Shown in pieces: positions 34,707 through 43,612 of a DNA stretch of 64,000 bases. The translations under genes were made by a program, and so were the position numbers. Every line of letters starts with the position of its first letter. The stretch's first letter is position 1. Under the pieces are notes generated by a model. The model saw only the letters and a list, made by a program, of their open reading frames with translations. It was not told the DNA's origin and did not search any database. Source of the DNA: a bacterium (GTDB lineage: Bacteria > Pseudomonadota > Alphaproteobacteria > Caulobacterales > Hyphomonadaceae); contig WGML01000004.1 in assembly GCA_016125045.1 (NCBI GenBank), positions 124,001 to 188,000 of the forward strand, read 5' to 3'.

Positions 34707-35863
34707 CGCGCCCCTCGACGGATATCGAGAAAGCCGCCGTCGCCGATCTGCGCCCAGGGGCGGAAGGCGGTGCGGGCCGCCTCGAAACTCGCATGGATCC
34801 GCCGCCCGAGATCGTCCGAGCGTCCGGCGTCGGCGCGGATGTCGGCGCTCGCCTCCGCGGCGCGGATGTTCATGTCATCCGGGAAGGAGCGCAGCTGGAC
34901 GCCGTGCTGTTCGACCAGGATTTTCAGATAGGCGGCGTTCTGGAACGTGAATTCCGCGATCGACTGGTCGTTGATCGCCCGGCACGCCGCGCGAACCGCC
35001 GCCTGCTGCGTCGCCGTGAGGCCCTCGAACACCCGCTTGTTGAAGCCGACGGCGAGCGATGAGCCGGGTTCATGGAAACCCGGACCGTAATAGTAGGGGG
35101 CCTCCCGATAGAAGCCGAGAAAGAAGTCGTTCCACGGCCCCACCCATTCGGTGCCGTCGATCAGCCCGGACTGGAGCGCGCCATAGATTTCGCCGCCGGC
35201 GATCGCGACCGCGGCGCCGCCGAGTTCGCGGAACACCTCGCCGCCAAGGCCCGGAATGCGCATTTTCAGCCCGCGCACATCCGCCAGGGAATTGATCTCG
35301 CGCTTGAACCATCCGCCCATCTGGTGACCGGTGTTCGCCCCCTGCATCGGCACGATGCCGAACTGGCCGCCGAGTTCATCCCAGAGCTGCTGGCCGCCGC
35401 CGAAATCGATCCAGGCCATGTGCTCGGTGGAGGTCATGCCGAACGGCACGGCGGTGAAGAACGGGTAGGCCGGATGCTTGCCGCCCCAGTAATAGTCGGC
35501 GGCGTGATAGATGTCCGCCGCGCCGCCCGAGACCGCGTCGAACGCCTCGAACGCGCCCACGAGTTCACCCGCCGCATAGACGCGCACCTCGATCTCGCCG
35601 TCGGTCAGCTCGTTGATCAGCACCGCCAGCCGCTCCGCCGCGCTGCCAAGGCCGGGCAGGTTCTTCGGCCAGGCGGTGACCATCGAGAGACGCTTCAGGC
35701 CGCGATTGATGTTGGGCGCGCGAATCCTGCCCGTCCCCGGCGCCGAGCCGCCATCCGCGGCGGCCGGTGCGCCCTGTTGCGCCACGCGTGACACGGCGAC
35801 GCCGGCGCCCGCGCCCGTGGCCGCGCCGACCAGTCCCGCAAGCAGGAGCGTTCTTCGATCCAT
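34703..35863 (-). CDS. dctP: TRAP transporter substrate-binding protein (TakP-like)
   Basis: The 386-residue periplasmic protein has a twin-arginine-like signal MDRRTLLLAGLVGAATG. Body blocks SMVTAWPKNLPGLGSAAERLAVLINELTDGEIEVRVYAAGELVGAFEAFDAVSGGAADIYHAADYYWGGKHPAY match the TakP-type subfamily that binds pyruvate and other 2-oxo acids. The actual ligand is inferred from the subfamily. First of the dctP-dctQ-dctM operon; 124 bases downstream of the serine hydrolase gene on the same strand. Confidence 0.9.
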   Translation of the reverse strand: MDRRTLLLAGLVGAATGAGAGVAVSRVAQQGAPAAADGGSAPGTGRIRAPNINRGLKRLSMVTAWPKNLPGLGSAAERLAVLINELTDGEIEVRVYAAGELVGAFEAFDAVSGGAADIYHAADYYWGGKHPAYPFFTAVPFGMTSTEHMAWIDFGGGQQLWDELGGQFGIVPMQGANTGHQMGGWFKREINSLADVRGLKMRIPGLGGEVFRELGGAAVAIAGGEIYGALQSGLIDGTEWVGPWNDFFLGFYREAPYYYGPGFHEPGSSLAVGFNKRVFEGLTATQQAAVRAACRAINDQSIAEFTFQNAAYLKILVEQHGVQLRSFPDDMNIRAAEASADIRADAGRSDDLGRRIHASFEAARTAFRPWAQIGDGGFLDIRRGAR

Positions 35864-35987
35864 TCCGGCTTCGCCCCTCCGCGACCCTCAGTGCGTCCAC
35901 GACGCCCTCAGCATACATTGAACCGGTCGCGGGGCCAGCCTGCGGCGCGCCGGCGTTGGTCCGCCCGCCGCCCATCCACCGGCGTCC

Positions 35988-37256
35988 TCACTCTCCCCGC
36001 GCGAGCCTTTCCTCGGCGCGCGTGAAGGCGGAGCGCACGCCCCGGTCGTCGGGATCGACCCCGGTTACGAAATAGGCGACGCCGGTCCCGGCCGCCCGGT
36101 CGATCCAGAGCCCGGATTTCAGGCCGTAGGCGTCGCCCGCATGTCCCACCCGCGCGACGCCGTCGCCGAACGGGTCGTCGCGGCAGCCCTCGACGGCGGT
36201 CGCGAGGGTCTGGCTGGCGAGCCCGTAGCGACAGAAGAAGCCCGCGTCCGCGTCCGTGCCGGCGTCCGCCTCGAAAGTGGCGCCCGGGGTCTCGCCGAAC
36301 CGCCAGACCGGGGTGAGGATCAGGTCGACCGATCGCGGGGTCAGCAGCCGCGCGCCGTCGAGGTCCCCGCCGCGCAGCAGCAGCCGGCCGATCCGGGCGA
36401 GGCCGGCCGCCGAGATCCTCAGCCCGCCCTGGGGTGAGAAGATCGCGCCGTTGACACCGGGCCGCCACCGGGTGAGGTCGCAATCCCCGCCCGTCGCCGG
36501 GGTGACCGAGCAGTCGGGCTTGGCGCCCTGATTGTCGTCCCGCGCGATCTCCCGGTTGGCGCGATAGAGCACGACGGCGCGCGCGGCGGTATCCGCATCG
36601 CACGCATCCCAGTTGAAGCAGGCGTCGAGCTTCAGGGGGGCCAGCACCAGCCGGTCCACCAGCCGGTCGAACCGCTCGCCGGTCGCGCCCTCCATCACCG
36701 AGGCGATGACCGGGAAATTGAAGTTTGCGTACTCGAAGTGTTCGCCCGGCCCATGGGTCTTCGACCACGCCTCGGGATCGGCGAGGGCGCGTTCGAGTTC
36801 GCCGTCGAGCGGCAGCGCATAGGACGTCTGGTCCGTCAGGCCCGACCGGTGCGACAGGAGCAGCCGCAGCGTTATCGGCGTGTCGGGGTGCGATGGGTGC
36901 CGAAACCGCCAGCCCAGCGTTTGCGATACGTCGGCGTCGAGCGACAGCCGCCCCTCCTCGACGAGGCGCATCACACCGATCGCGATGACCAGCTTGGAGA
37001 TCGAGGCGACGCGCGCAGGATCGTCCACCGTGATCCGGCGGCCGGCGGCGATATCGGCGAGGCCCGATGCGCGGGACGCCGTGACGCCGGATGCATCGAA
37101 CGCCACCCGGACCTCCGCGACGGGGCCTTCGCCGTCGTCAAGCGCACCCGCCCCGCTTGCGCATCCCGCCGCCGCGATCAGCAGGCCCGCGAGCACGCCG
37201 CCCCTCGCCCATGGCTTCAGAGGCGCGAGCGCCGTCCGGAAGAGGATGCTGGTCAT
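35988..37256 (-). CDS. Beta-lactamase-fold serine hydrolase, predicted lipoprotein
   Basis: The frame begins at [35 protein letters not shown] (37256) with a lipobox AAGC and gives 422 residues. The track start 54 codons earlier runs through a repeat-rich region and the tRNA-Cys gene, so it is rejected. Motifs are SISK (SxxK) in [17 protein letters not shown] (YxN) in [11 protein letters not shown], and HAG in [13 protein letters not shown]. It should act outside the cytoplasm; the substrate is unknown. Confidence 0.87.
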   Translation of the reverse strand: MTSILFRTALAPLKPWARGGVLAGLLIAAAGCASGAGALDDGEGPVAEVRVAFDASGVTASRASGLADIAAGRRITVDDPARVASISKLVIAIGVMRLVEEGRLSLDADVSQTLGWRFRHPSHPDTPITLRLLLSHRSGLTDQTSYALPLDGELERALADPEAWSKTHGPGEHFEYANFNFPVIASVMEGATGERFDRLVDRLVLAPLKLDACFNWDACDADTAARAVVLYRANREIARDDNQGAKPDCSVTPATGGDCDLTRWRPGVNGAIFSPQGGLRISAAGLARIGRLLLRGGDLDGARLLTPRSVDLILTPVWRFGETPGATFEADAGTDADAGFFCRYGLASQTLATAVEGCRDDPFGDGVARVGHAGDAYGLKSGLWIDRAAGTGVAYFVTGVDPDDRGVRSAFTRAEERLARGE

Positions 37257-37338
37257 CGTCTGGTCTCGCGTTTTTGACGGACGGCCATGACTATCCTGTT
37301 GCGCGCGGCGGATCGCAATCGCGCCGGCGCCGGAAGCG

Positions 37339-37386
37339 GCGCCCGGATAAGCGCCCGGATCAGCGCCCGAATCAGCGCCCGGTCGA
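37339..37386. repeat. Four imperfect 12-bp tandem repeats
   Basis: gcgcccggataa, gcgcccggatca, gcgcccgaatca and gcgcccggtcga follow each other between the tRNA-Cys gene and the serine hydrolase start. Low-complexity array with no visible function. Confidence 0.7.
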
Positions 37387-37408
37387 AGGTGCAGCTTTCT
37401 GAGGAGAT

Positions 37409-37482
37409 TGGAGGCCACGCCCGGAATCGAACCGGGGTACGCGGATTTGCAGTCCGATGCGTCACCACTCCGCCACGTGGCC
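37409..37482 (-). tRNA. tRNA-Cys (GCA)
   Basis: The minus strand reads GGCCACGTGGCGGAGTGGT..., with acceptor GGCCACG pairing CGTGGCC, an anticodon loop CTGCAAA carrying GCA, the T arm CCCGG-TTCGAAT-CCGGG, and an encoded CCA end. Seventy-four bases. It decodes UGC and UGU. Confidence 0.96.
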
Positions 37483-37724
37483 TCAGCTCGATGGTCTGCG
37501 TTGCGAGAACAGGGGCGATCCCCGTTTGAGAAGCAGAGTCGGGCAAGAGCAGGCTCTTACCAGCTTCCGCCAAATAGTGAAGCTTCAATCACGGCGCGGC
37601 GTTCGTCGGCGCGGCTTTGGCGCCGGCATCCGGGCGACACGGGTGCGTTGCGCACGGGCGCACCTATGATAATAGGCCCGCGCACGGACATGCGCTCGAT
37701 TCTCGCTTCGGAAAGGGTCCCGAC

Positions 37725-38375
37725 TTGGACATGCAGGCCGCCCGCGAGGCGATGATCGACACCCAGGTGCGCCCGAACGACGTCACGGACCGCCGTGTGA
37801 TCGCCGCGCTCGCCCTTGTGCCGAGGGAGATGTTTCTGCCGGCCGAGCGCCGCGGCCTCGCCTATGTCGACGCCGCGGTCGATTATGCGCCGGGCCGCAG
37901 CATCCAGCGCGCCCGGGACTATTCCAAACTCCTCCAGGCCGCCGAGATCGGGCCGGACGACTGCGTGCTCGATGTCGCAAGCGGCACGGGATACACATCG
38001 GCGGTGCTGTCGCGCCTCGCGCGGCATGTCGTTGCGGTGGAGGACCAGCCCGATCTGGTCGAGATCGCCCGCGCCCGCCTCGCCGATCTTCAGGTGCTCA
38101 ACGTCGATATCGTCGTGGGGCCGTTGTCGGCCGGCGCGCCCGCGGCCGGCCCGTTCGATGTCGTCGTGGTCAATGGCGCCGTCGAGGAGCCCGCGGCCGC
38201 GTGGAGCGATCAGCTCGCCGAGGGCGGCCGCCTTGCGGTAGTGGTCTCGGAGGGGCCGGTGAAACGCGCCCGCATCTACACGAAAGCCGGCGGCGTCCTC
38301 GCCTGGCGCACGCCCTTCGAGGCGTCCACCCCGGTTCTGCCCGGCTTCGAGCGCGTCCAGCGATTCCGCTTCTGA
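37725..38375 (+). CDS. pcm: Protein-L-isoaspartate O-methyltransferase family protein
   Basis: The fold is a SAM methyltransferase that repairs isoaspartyl residues in the classical enzyme. Starting at TTG 37725 gives MDMQAAREAMIDTQVRPNDVTDRRVIAALALVPREMFLP, close to the usual N-terminus, with AAAGGG in ribosome-site position; 216 residues. The SAM loop is VLDVASGTGYTSAVLSRLA. In several alphaproteobacteria this gene lies before tolC and popZ, as here. The divergent subfamily may have a different target. Confidence 0.85.
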   Translation: MDMQAAREAMIDTQVRPNDVTDRRVIAALALVPREMFLPAERRGLAYVDAAVDYAPGRSIQRARDYSKLLQAAEIGPDDCVLDVASGTGYTSAVLSRLARHVVAVEDQPDLVEIARARLADLQVLNVDIVVGPLSAGAPAAGPFDVVVVNGAVEEPAAAWSDQLAEGGRLAVVVSEGPVKRARIYTKAGGVLAWRTPFEASTPVLPGFERVQRFRF

Positions 38376-38462
38376 GCGCGGTCGCGCGCGCATCGGATCC
38401 GCCGCCTGTCTTCGCCCCACCGCGCCCGACTCGCCTTAAGGGAGAGAGTCGGAGGGGGCGCC

Positions 38463-38506
38463 TTGAGCCATCGACGCGAAGCGGCAATAGTGACATGACA
38501 CTGTCA
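38463..38506 (+). promoter_or_regulatory. Candidate tolC promoter with a TGACA-N6-TGTCA inverted repeat
   Basis: TTGAGC (38463-38468), 17 bases, then AATAGT (38486-38491) form promoter-like boxes about 140 bases upstream of the tolC start. An inverted repeat TGACA-tgacac-TGTCA (38491-38506) follows at once, over the expected start site, as a repressor site would. Tentative. Confidence 0.35.
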
Positions 38507-38628
38507 AGCGGCGGTCCCAGGGCGTCGCGCCGAGGTCGAGCAAGGGCCAGACCGGGCTGGCGGAGAAGCGGCTCGCAAGCTGCATTGCCTGGCGTCCGCG
38601 CCGGACGACAATTGAGAGAGGCACGTGA

Positions 38629-39930
38629 ATGAAACCTGTCGCCATCGCCCTGATCGCCGCCTCCATGGCCGCGCCCGCCTTCGCGCAGACGACGTCCGAC
38701 ACGCTCGGCGACGCCGTCTCATCGGCCTTCGACTCAAATCCGGATGTGCTCGCGGAGCGCAAGACGCGGGAGGTCGCCGGCGAAACGCTTGAACAGGCGC
38801 GGTCGTTTTTGCGCCCGTCCGTGTCGCTCACATCGGGGCTCGGCGCACAATACGTCAACCAGGACCCTGCGTTTCAGTTCAACGGCCTCTCCTTCAGCCA
38901 GGACGGCGACGCCTATCGCGCGTCGGTGGGGCTCCAGGCGCAACAGACCCTCTATGGCGGCGGCGGATTGACCGCGCGCACGCGCCAGGCTGAGGCGGGC
39001 GTCGACGCCGCCTCCGCGAGCCTGATCGCGGTGGAGCAGTCGATCATTCTCGGCGTGATCCGGTCCTATCTCGACGTGCGCCGGAGCGAATCAGTCGTCG
39101 ACATCCGCGAGTCGAACGTCGCCGCCCTGCGCAAGCAGGTCGAGGCGGCGACCGACCGCTTCGATGTGGGAGAGGTCACCCGCACCGATGTCGCGCAGTC
39201 TCAGGCGAGGCTTGCCGGCGCCGAAGCCAATCTCGCGGCGGCCCGCGCTGGGCTCCAGTCGGTCCGTGCGGAGTATGAGCGCCTGGTCGGCCGTGCGCCG
39301 GTCCAGCTCGCGGCGCCGCCGCCCGCGCCGGCGATCCCGCGCACCGTCGAGGAGGCGTTCGCCGCCGCGATCGCAGCCAACCCGCAGATCGTCGCCTCCC
39401 GCGCCGCCGAGGAGGCCGCGCGACACGCGATCGACGTCGCACGCGGCGACCTGCGTCCGCGTGTGACCCTGTCGGGCAATGTCGGGCTCCAGGAGACCCG
39501 CCAGGACAACTCGCTCAGGGACTTCAACGTCGGCGTCGCCGCCAATCTCACCTTCCCGCTCTATTCGGGCGGGCTGCTGGAATCCCGCACCCGGCAGGCG
39601 AGGCTCCAGCTTGACCGCGCCCGCCTCGTCACGCGATCGCTGGAGCGTCAGGTCACGGCGGCCGTCGCAAGCGCCTGGTATGACGTCATCGCCGCGCGCC
39701 AGGCCGCGGAGGCGTCCCGCCTGCAGGTCGCGGCGGCGGAACTGGCGCTCGAGGGGACCGAGCAGGAACTCGCCGTCGGGTCGCGAATCACCCTCGACGT
39801 GCTCGATCAGGAGCAGGAGCTCCTCGAGGCCCGGCTTGGTCTCATCAATGCGGAGCAGGCGGCCTATCTGGCGGTTCACCGGCTTCTTGCGCTGTCCGGC
39901 GGCCTGTCGCCCGCGCTGTTTGATCGCTGA
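38629..39930 (+). CDS. tolC: TolC-family outer membrane efflux protein
   Basis: The 433-residue protein starts with a Sec signal (MKPVAIALIAASMAAPAFAQT) and has the two outer-membrane-efflux repeats of TolC: NPDVLAERKTREVAGETLEQARSFLRPSVSLT and later RQAEAGVDAASASLIAVEQSIILGVIRSYLDVRRSE. RHSL-type coiled stretches and AERLxxGEVTRTDVAQSQARLAGAEANL agree. It forms the outer-membrane duct for type I secretion or RND efflux. Follows pcm by 253 bases. Confidence 0.93.
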   Translation: MKPVAIALIAASMAAPAFAQTTSDTLGDAVSSAFDSNPDVLAERKTREVAGETLEQARSFLRPSVSLTSGLGAQYVNQDPAFQFNGLSFSQDGDAYRASVGLQAQQTLYGGGGLTARTRQAEAGVDAASASLIAVEQSIILGVIRSYLDVRRSESVVDIRESNVAALRKQVEAATDRFDVGEVTRTDVAQSQARLAGAEANLAAARAGLQSVRAEYERLVGRAPVQLAAPPPAPAIPRTVEEAFAAAIAANPQIVASRAAEEAARHAIDVARGDLRPRVTLSGNVGLQETRQDNSLRDFNVGVAANLTFPLYSGGLLESRTRQARLQLDRARLVTRSLERQVTAAVASAWYDVIAARQAAEASRLQVAAAELALEGTEQELAVGSRITLDVLDQEQELLEARLGLINAEQAAYLAVHRLLALSGGLSPALFDR

Positions 39931-39940
39931 AGGCGCGGCG

Positions 39941-39955
39941 TTAACCAACCTTTAG
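39941..39955 (+). promoter_or_regulatory. CtrA-box-like sequence upstream of popZ
   Basis: TTAA-ccaacct-TTAG matches the CtrA consensus TTAA-N7-TTAA except for the last base. It is about 105 bases upstream of the popZ start, a usual place for a cell-cycle regulator site. Short motif; binding not proven. Confidence 0.35.
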
Positions 39956-40059
39956 GCGGCGCGCGACTTCTATCGTCCCTGCAAACGACGAGGTGAGACC
40001 CGCCCGGAGGCCCCGATCCCCCGGTGACGCGTCCGCCGGGGACGGATCGGAGACGGGCC

Positions 40060-40662
40060 ATGGCTGGCGCAGCGACCACAAAAGAACCCACGATGGAGGA
40101 GATTCTCGCCTCCATCCGGCGCATCATCTCGGAGGATGACGAGCCGAAGGGCGCGGGCGGCGACGAGGATGTGCTTGATCTCACCGACGCCGAAGCCGAT
40201 CCCATCGAGGAGGACGATTTCTCCTTCGAGGAGGAGAATGCTCCCGCGCCTCCCAAGAAATCGCCGCCCCGAGAGGACATCTTCGCGCAGGCCAAATCGC
40301 CGGATGTTGAACTCGACGATGTGATGGTGCTCGACGCCGATGACTTCGGCGTGGAGCTGGAAGACGAGTCCGAGGCGGAAGCGGAAGCCCCCGCTTTCGA
40401 TCCCGCGCCTTCGCCCCCGCCGGCGCCTCGCGCGGTTCCGGCCGACGACCGGTTGCTCGGCGACCCGGCCGCCTCGCGGGCGGCAAGCTCGATCGGCCGG
40501 CTCATGGGCGCGATGATGGTGACCTCCGGCGCGACGCTCGACGATGTCGTCCGCGAACTCCTCAAGCCGCTGCTCAAGGACTGGCTCGACGCCCATCTGC
40601 CGACGCTCGTGGAAGCCGAGGTCGCCAAGGAGATCGAGCGCATCAGCCGCATGGCGCGCTGA
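40060..40662 (+). CDS. popZ: Polar organizing protein PopZ (DUF2497)
   Basis: The 200-residue protein starts MAGAATTKEPTMEEILASIRRIISEDDEPK at 40060 (GGAGACGGG site). The N-terminal EEILASIRRIISED helix, an acidic Pro-rich middle (about residues 25-130), and the C-terminal helices SIGRLMGAMMVTSGATLDDVVRELLKPLLKDWLDAHLPTLVEAEVAKEIERI are the PopZ layout. In Caulobacter the protein assembles at cell poles and anchors the chromosome origin. This gene is confined to alphaproteobacteria, a strong taxon marker. Confidence 0.92.
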   Translation: MAGAATTKEPTMEEILASIRRIISEDDEPKGAGGDEDVLDLTDAEADPIEEDDFSFEEENAPAPPKKSPPREDIFAQAKSPDVELDDVMVLDADDFGVELEDESEAEAEAPAFDPAPSPPPAPRAVPADDRLLGDPAASRAASSIGRLMGAMMVTSGATLDDVVRELLKPLLKDWLDAHLPTLVEAEVAKEIERISRMAR

Positions 40663-40813
40663 TATCTCCCTCGATCGGTGATTTCAGGCGCCGGCCGGCG
40701 GATGATTGCGCTTCCCGCCGTCCTCGCCCTATCGTCAGCGTCAAGTTTCCGGCTTTCCGGCCCGCCCTCCAGGTCCGAAGCAAGTGTCACCGGGGACGCG
40801 CGGCGGGGTGGAT

Positions 40814-42244
40814 ATGGCGTCTGACGGACCAAACCCTTCACTCGGTGTGAAGCTCGCCTACGGGTCTGGCGCCATGGCGTTCGGCGTCAAGGATCAGGGC
40901 TTCAGCTATTTCCTCCTGCTGTTCTACTCGCAGGTCGTCGGGGTGGACGCCCGCCTCGTCGGGCTCGCCCTCACCATCGCGCTCGTGTTCGACGCCGTGT
41001 CCGATCCGGTGGTCGGCTACTGGTCGGACAATTTCCGCTCGCGCTGGGGACGGCGCCACCCCTTTCTCTACGCCTCGGCGATTCCGACCGCGGTCGCGTT
41101 CGGGCTGATCTGGATGCCGCCCTCGGGGTGGAGCGAGTGGGGGCTGTTCGCCTACCTTCTCGTCCTCTCGGTGCTGACCCGCACCGCGATCACCTTCTTC
41201 GAGACGCCAAGCGCCGCGCTCGCGCCTGAACTCACGCGGGACTATGTCGCCCGCTCGACGCTCCTGTCCTATCGCAGCGCCTTCCAGTGGATCGGCGGCA
41301 ACGGCATGACGGTGCTGATGTTCATCGTGCTGTTTCCCGCCTTCGTGACGACGACGATCCCCAACGGCCAGTTCAACCCGGAGGCCTATCGTCTCTACGG
41401 CTTCATCGGCGGCGGGGTGATTCTCGCATCGATCCTCGTATCGAGCCTCGGCACGCACGCCCGCATTCCAGACCTGCACATCCCGTCCGATCGCAGTCGG
41501 CAGTCCGTGTCGGAGGCGTTCGGCGAGATATTTGCGGTGTTCTCCAACCGGTCGTTTCTCGCGATCGCCGCTGCGGCGATCGTGCTCGCCGTGACCGCCG
41601 GGCTCAGCTCGGCGCTGTCGGTCTACATCTCGACCTATTTCTGGGGCTTCAGCTCTGAACAGATCGGCGTGCTCACGCTCGGCATCTTCGTCGGCGCCTT
41701 CGCCGGAGCGCTCATCGCCAAGCCTGTCAGCGGCGCGCTCGGCAAGCGGCGGGGGGCGATCGTCCTCGGCTTCATCGCGATGTTCGGCACGCCGGTGATC
41801 CTCGCCCTGCGCGCCTTCGACGTGCTGGCGGGCGACGGCGATCCCACCACCTTCTGGATCGTGTTCACCGTGGCCCAGTTCGAGGTCTGTCTCACCGTCT
41901 GCATGGCGATCCTGATCGCCTCGATGATCGCCGACATTTCCGAGGATGTGGAGGTCTCGACCGGCCGCCGGTCGGAGGGCGTCCTGTTCGCCGCCAACAC
42001 GTTCATCGGCAAGGCGATGACCGGGATCGGCCTGACGATCGCCGCGCAGGTCATCACGCTCGCGCGCTTCCCGACCGGGGCCGCGCCGGACGCCGTGCCG
42101 CCGGAAGCGCTCCAGCGGCTCGGCCTGATCTACATCCCGATCATCATCGGGCTGCGGCTGTTGCTGCTGGTGGTTCTCGCTCGCTACCGGATTGACCGCA
42201 GCGGCCACGAGGAGAACCTGCGCAGGCTCGCCGCGTCCGGCTGA
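40814..42244 (+). CDS. MFS transporter of the GPH (glycoside-pentoside-hexuronide) type
   Basis: Starting at MASDGPNPSLGVKLAYGSGAMAFGVKDQG (40814, GGGGTGG site) gives 476 residues with about 12 membrane spans. The fragment RWGRRHPFLYASAIPTAVAFGLIWMPP and the second-half DISEDVEVSTGRRSEGVLFAANTFIGKAMTGIG motif are typical of MFS_2 GPH symporters. Sugar transport is inferred from family. It follows popZ by 151 bases. Confidence 0.87.
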   Translation: MASDGPNPSLGVKLAYGSGAMAFGVKDQGFSYFLLLFYSQVVGVDARLVGLALTIALVFDAVSDPVVGYWSDNFRSRWGRRHPFLYASAIPTAVAFGLIWMPPSGWSEWGLFAYLLVLSVLTRTAITFFETPSAALAPELTRDYVARSTLLSYRSAFQWIGGNGMTVLMFIVLFPAFVTTTIPNGQFNPEAYRLYGFIGGGVILASILVSSLGTHARIPDLHIPSDRSRQSVSEAFGEIFAVFSNRSFLAIAAAAIVLAVTAGLSSALSVYISTYFWGFSSEQIGVLTLGIFVGAFAGALIAKPVSGALGKRRGAIVLGFIAMFGTPVILALRAFDVLAGDGDPTTFWIVFTVAQFEVCLTVCMAILIASMIADISEDVEVSTGRRSEGVLFAANTFIGKAMTGIGLTIAAQVITLARFPTGAAPDAVPPEALQRLGLIYIPIIIGLRLLLLVVLARYRIDRSGHEENLRRLAASG

Positions 42245-42342
42245 GCCGTCACAATCGTTTCACAAAACCTTCGCCTGCGCGTGGCTTGACCGCGCAAACC
42301 CGACAGTTACCGTTTGTTTAGCTATGGAGTGGGAGGGACGGG

Positions 42343-43488
42343 ATGCGCTGGCTGATTTCTGCCCTTGCGGTTCTGGGGTTGGGCGCCTGCGCCAGCGGAC
42401 CCGAATATGCGCCAACTTTGACCGGCCTCAGCCTCGCCGTCGACGCGCCCGAGGGCGATTACCAGCTGCGCGCGATGTCGGACACACGGGCGACTTATGG
42501 CGGTCTGGCGCTGGGCGGCGTCCGCGCCAAGGCCGACCGGGACAGCTTCACGGTCGACCGCACATCCTACGCGACCGTGCGGGGCGGCGGGGTGCGGAAC
42601 GCCCTTCCCGAGCGGGCGGTGGAATCGGGCAGATGCTTCGTGCTGCTGGACAACAAGATGTCCGCCGCCCGTGTGTGGCCGGAGGGCGAGGGCCTCGATC
42701 GATACCGGTTCCGGCTCGATCCCGCCAAGGCGGTCCTTGATGCACGGGAGCGCGCCCAACGGGCCCAGTCGGCCCATCAGGCGGCGGTTCGTTCACATGC
42801 CTCCGCAGTCTCCGCCCTCGAGCGCGCGCGCACCAGCCTCGCGGCGTCGCCCGTCTATCGCAACGGCGCCTGCGCCTCGCTCAGTCCGACGCCGATCAGC
42901 CGGCCGTCGAACGCAATCTCGCCGTCCGAGGCGGCGCGGCAGGCTGAAAGCGTCATTCAGGAGACAATGGTCGCCCGCTATGGCTGTTCCATGGCCGGGG
43001 ACATGCTGGCCCGCCTCAACCGCACGCCGAGGTGGACCGGATTTGTCGCGGGCTGGGCCTGCGGCCAGGCGGCGACCCCCAAAGCCTTTCCATCCGACGG
43101 GCTGACCTTCTTTGCGGACGAATTCGAGACCGGATCGTTCCGCTGCATGGGGAACGACAAGAACTCCATGGTCACGCGCGTCTTTTGCGGGGTCACCTGG
43201 ATCGCGACCGCGTCGACCCGATACAATCAGGACATGGAGACGCTGACGAGCCGCTACAGCCGTCCCTACAACAACTGGCGGCGGAGCGTGAACGCCGAGT
43301 CCCAGCGCGTCAACAGCATCAACTCCACCTGCACGTCGCTGCTGTCGAGCTTGCAGAGGGGGCCCTCGAGCATCAGCGCGGCGGAACGGGATATCCAGGA
43401 GAAGACGCGCGCGCTCGACACGGCGATCTCAGCCCGCACCGCGGCGGAGCGCGCTGTCGTCTCGGGGGCCGCGCTCCGGTGCAGGTGA
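42343..43488 (+). CDS. Predicted lipoprotein with coiled-coil segments, function unknown
   Basis: The 381-residue protein has signal MRWLISALAVLGLGACASG with lipobox GLGAC. A helical, Ala/Arg-rich stretch (LDARERAQRAQSAHQAAVRSHASAVSALERARTSL) near residue 130 and another at the C-terminus (ISAAERDIQEKTRALDTAISARTAAERAVV) look coiled-coil-forming. Several Cys residues between them may pair. No family recognised. It lies upstream of the coq4-like gene with 124 bases between. Confidence 0.7.
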   Translation: MRWLISALAVLGLGACASGPEYAPTLTGLSLAVDAPEGDYQLRAMSDTRATYGGLALGGVRAKADRDSFTVDRTSYATVRGGGVRNALPERAVESGRCFVLLDNKMSAARVWPEGEGLDRYRFRLDPAKAVLDARERAQRAQSAHQAAVRSHASAVSALERARTSLAASPVYRNGACASLSPTPISRPSNAISPSEAARQAESVIQETMVARYGCSMAGDMLARLNRTPRWTGFVAGWACGQAATPKAFPSDGLTFFADEFETGSFRCMGNDKNSMVTRVFCGVTWIATASTRYNQDMETLTSRYSRPYNNWRRSVNAESQRVNSINSTCTSLLSSLQRGPSSISAAERDIQEKTRALDTAISARTAAERAVVSGAALRCR

Positions 43489-43612
43489 CGCTGACGCGGC
43501 TTTGACTTGACCCGCCGGTCGGGCGGCGTACCCTTTTGCTCACAAGCGCGGTCCCGCGCCGCCCAAGACAGGAGTCCGCGCCGCAGGCGGGCCGGTGAGG
43601 AGAGGAAACCCG

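Noticed and set aside
37253-37588. 111-residue minus-strand ORF over tRNA-Cys
   Set aside because: It translates the tRNA gene and the 12-bp repeats; no protein family.
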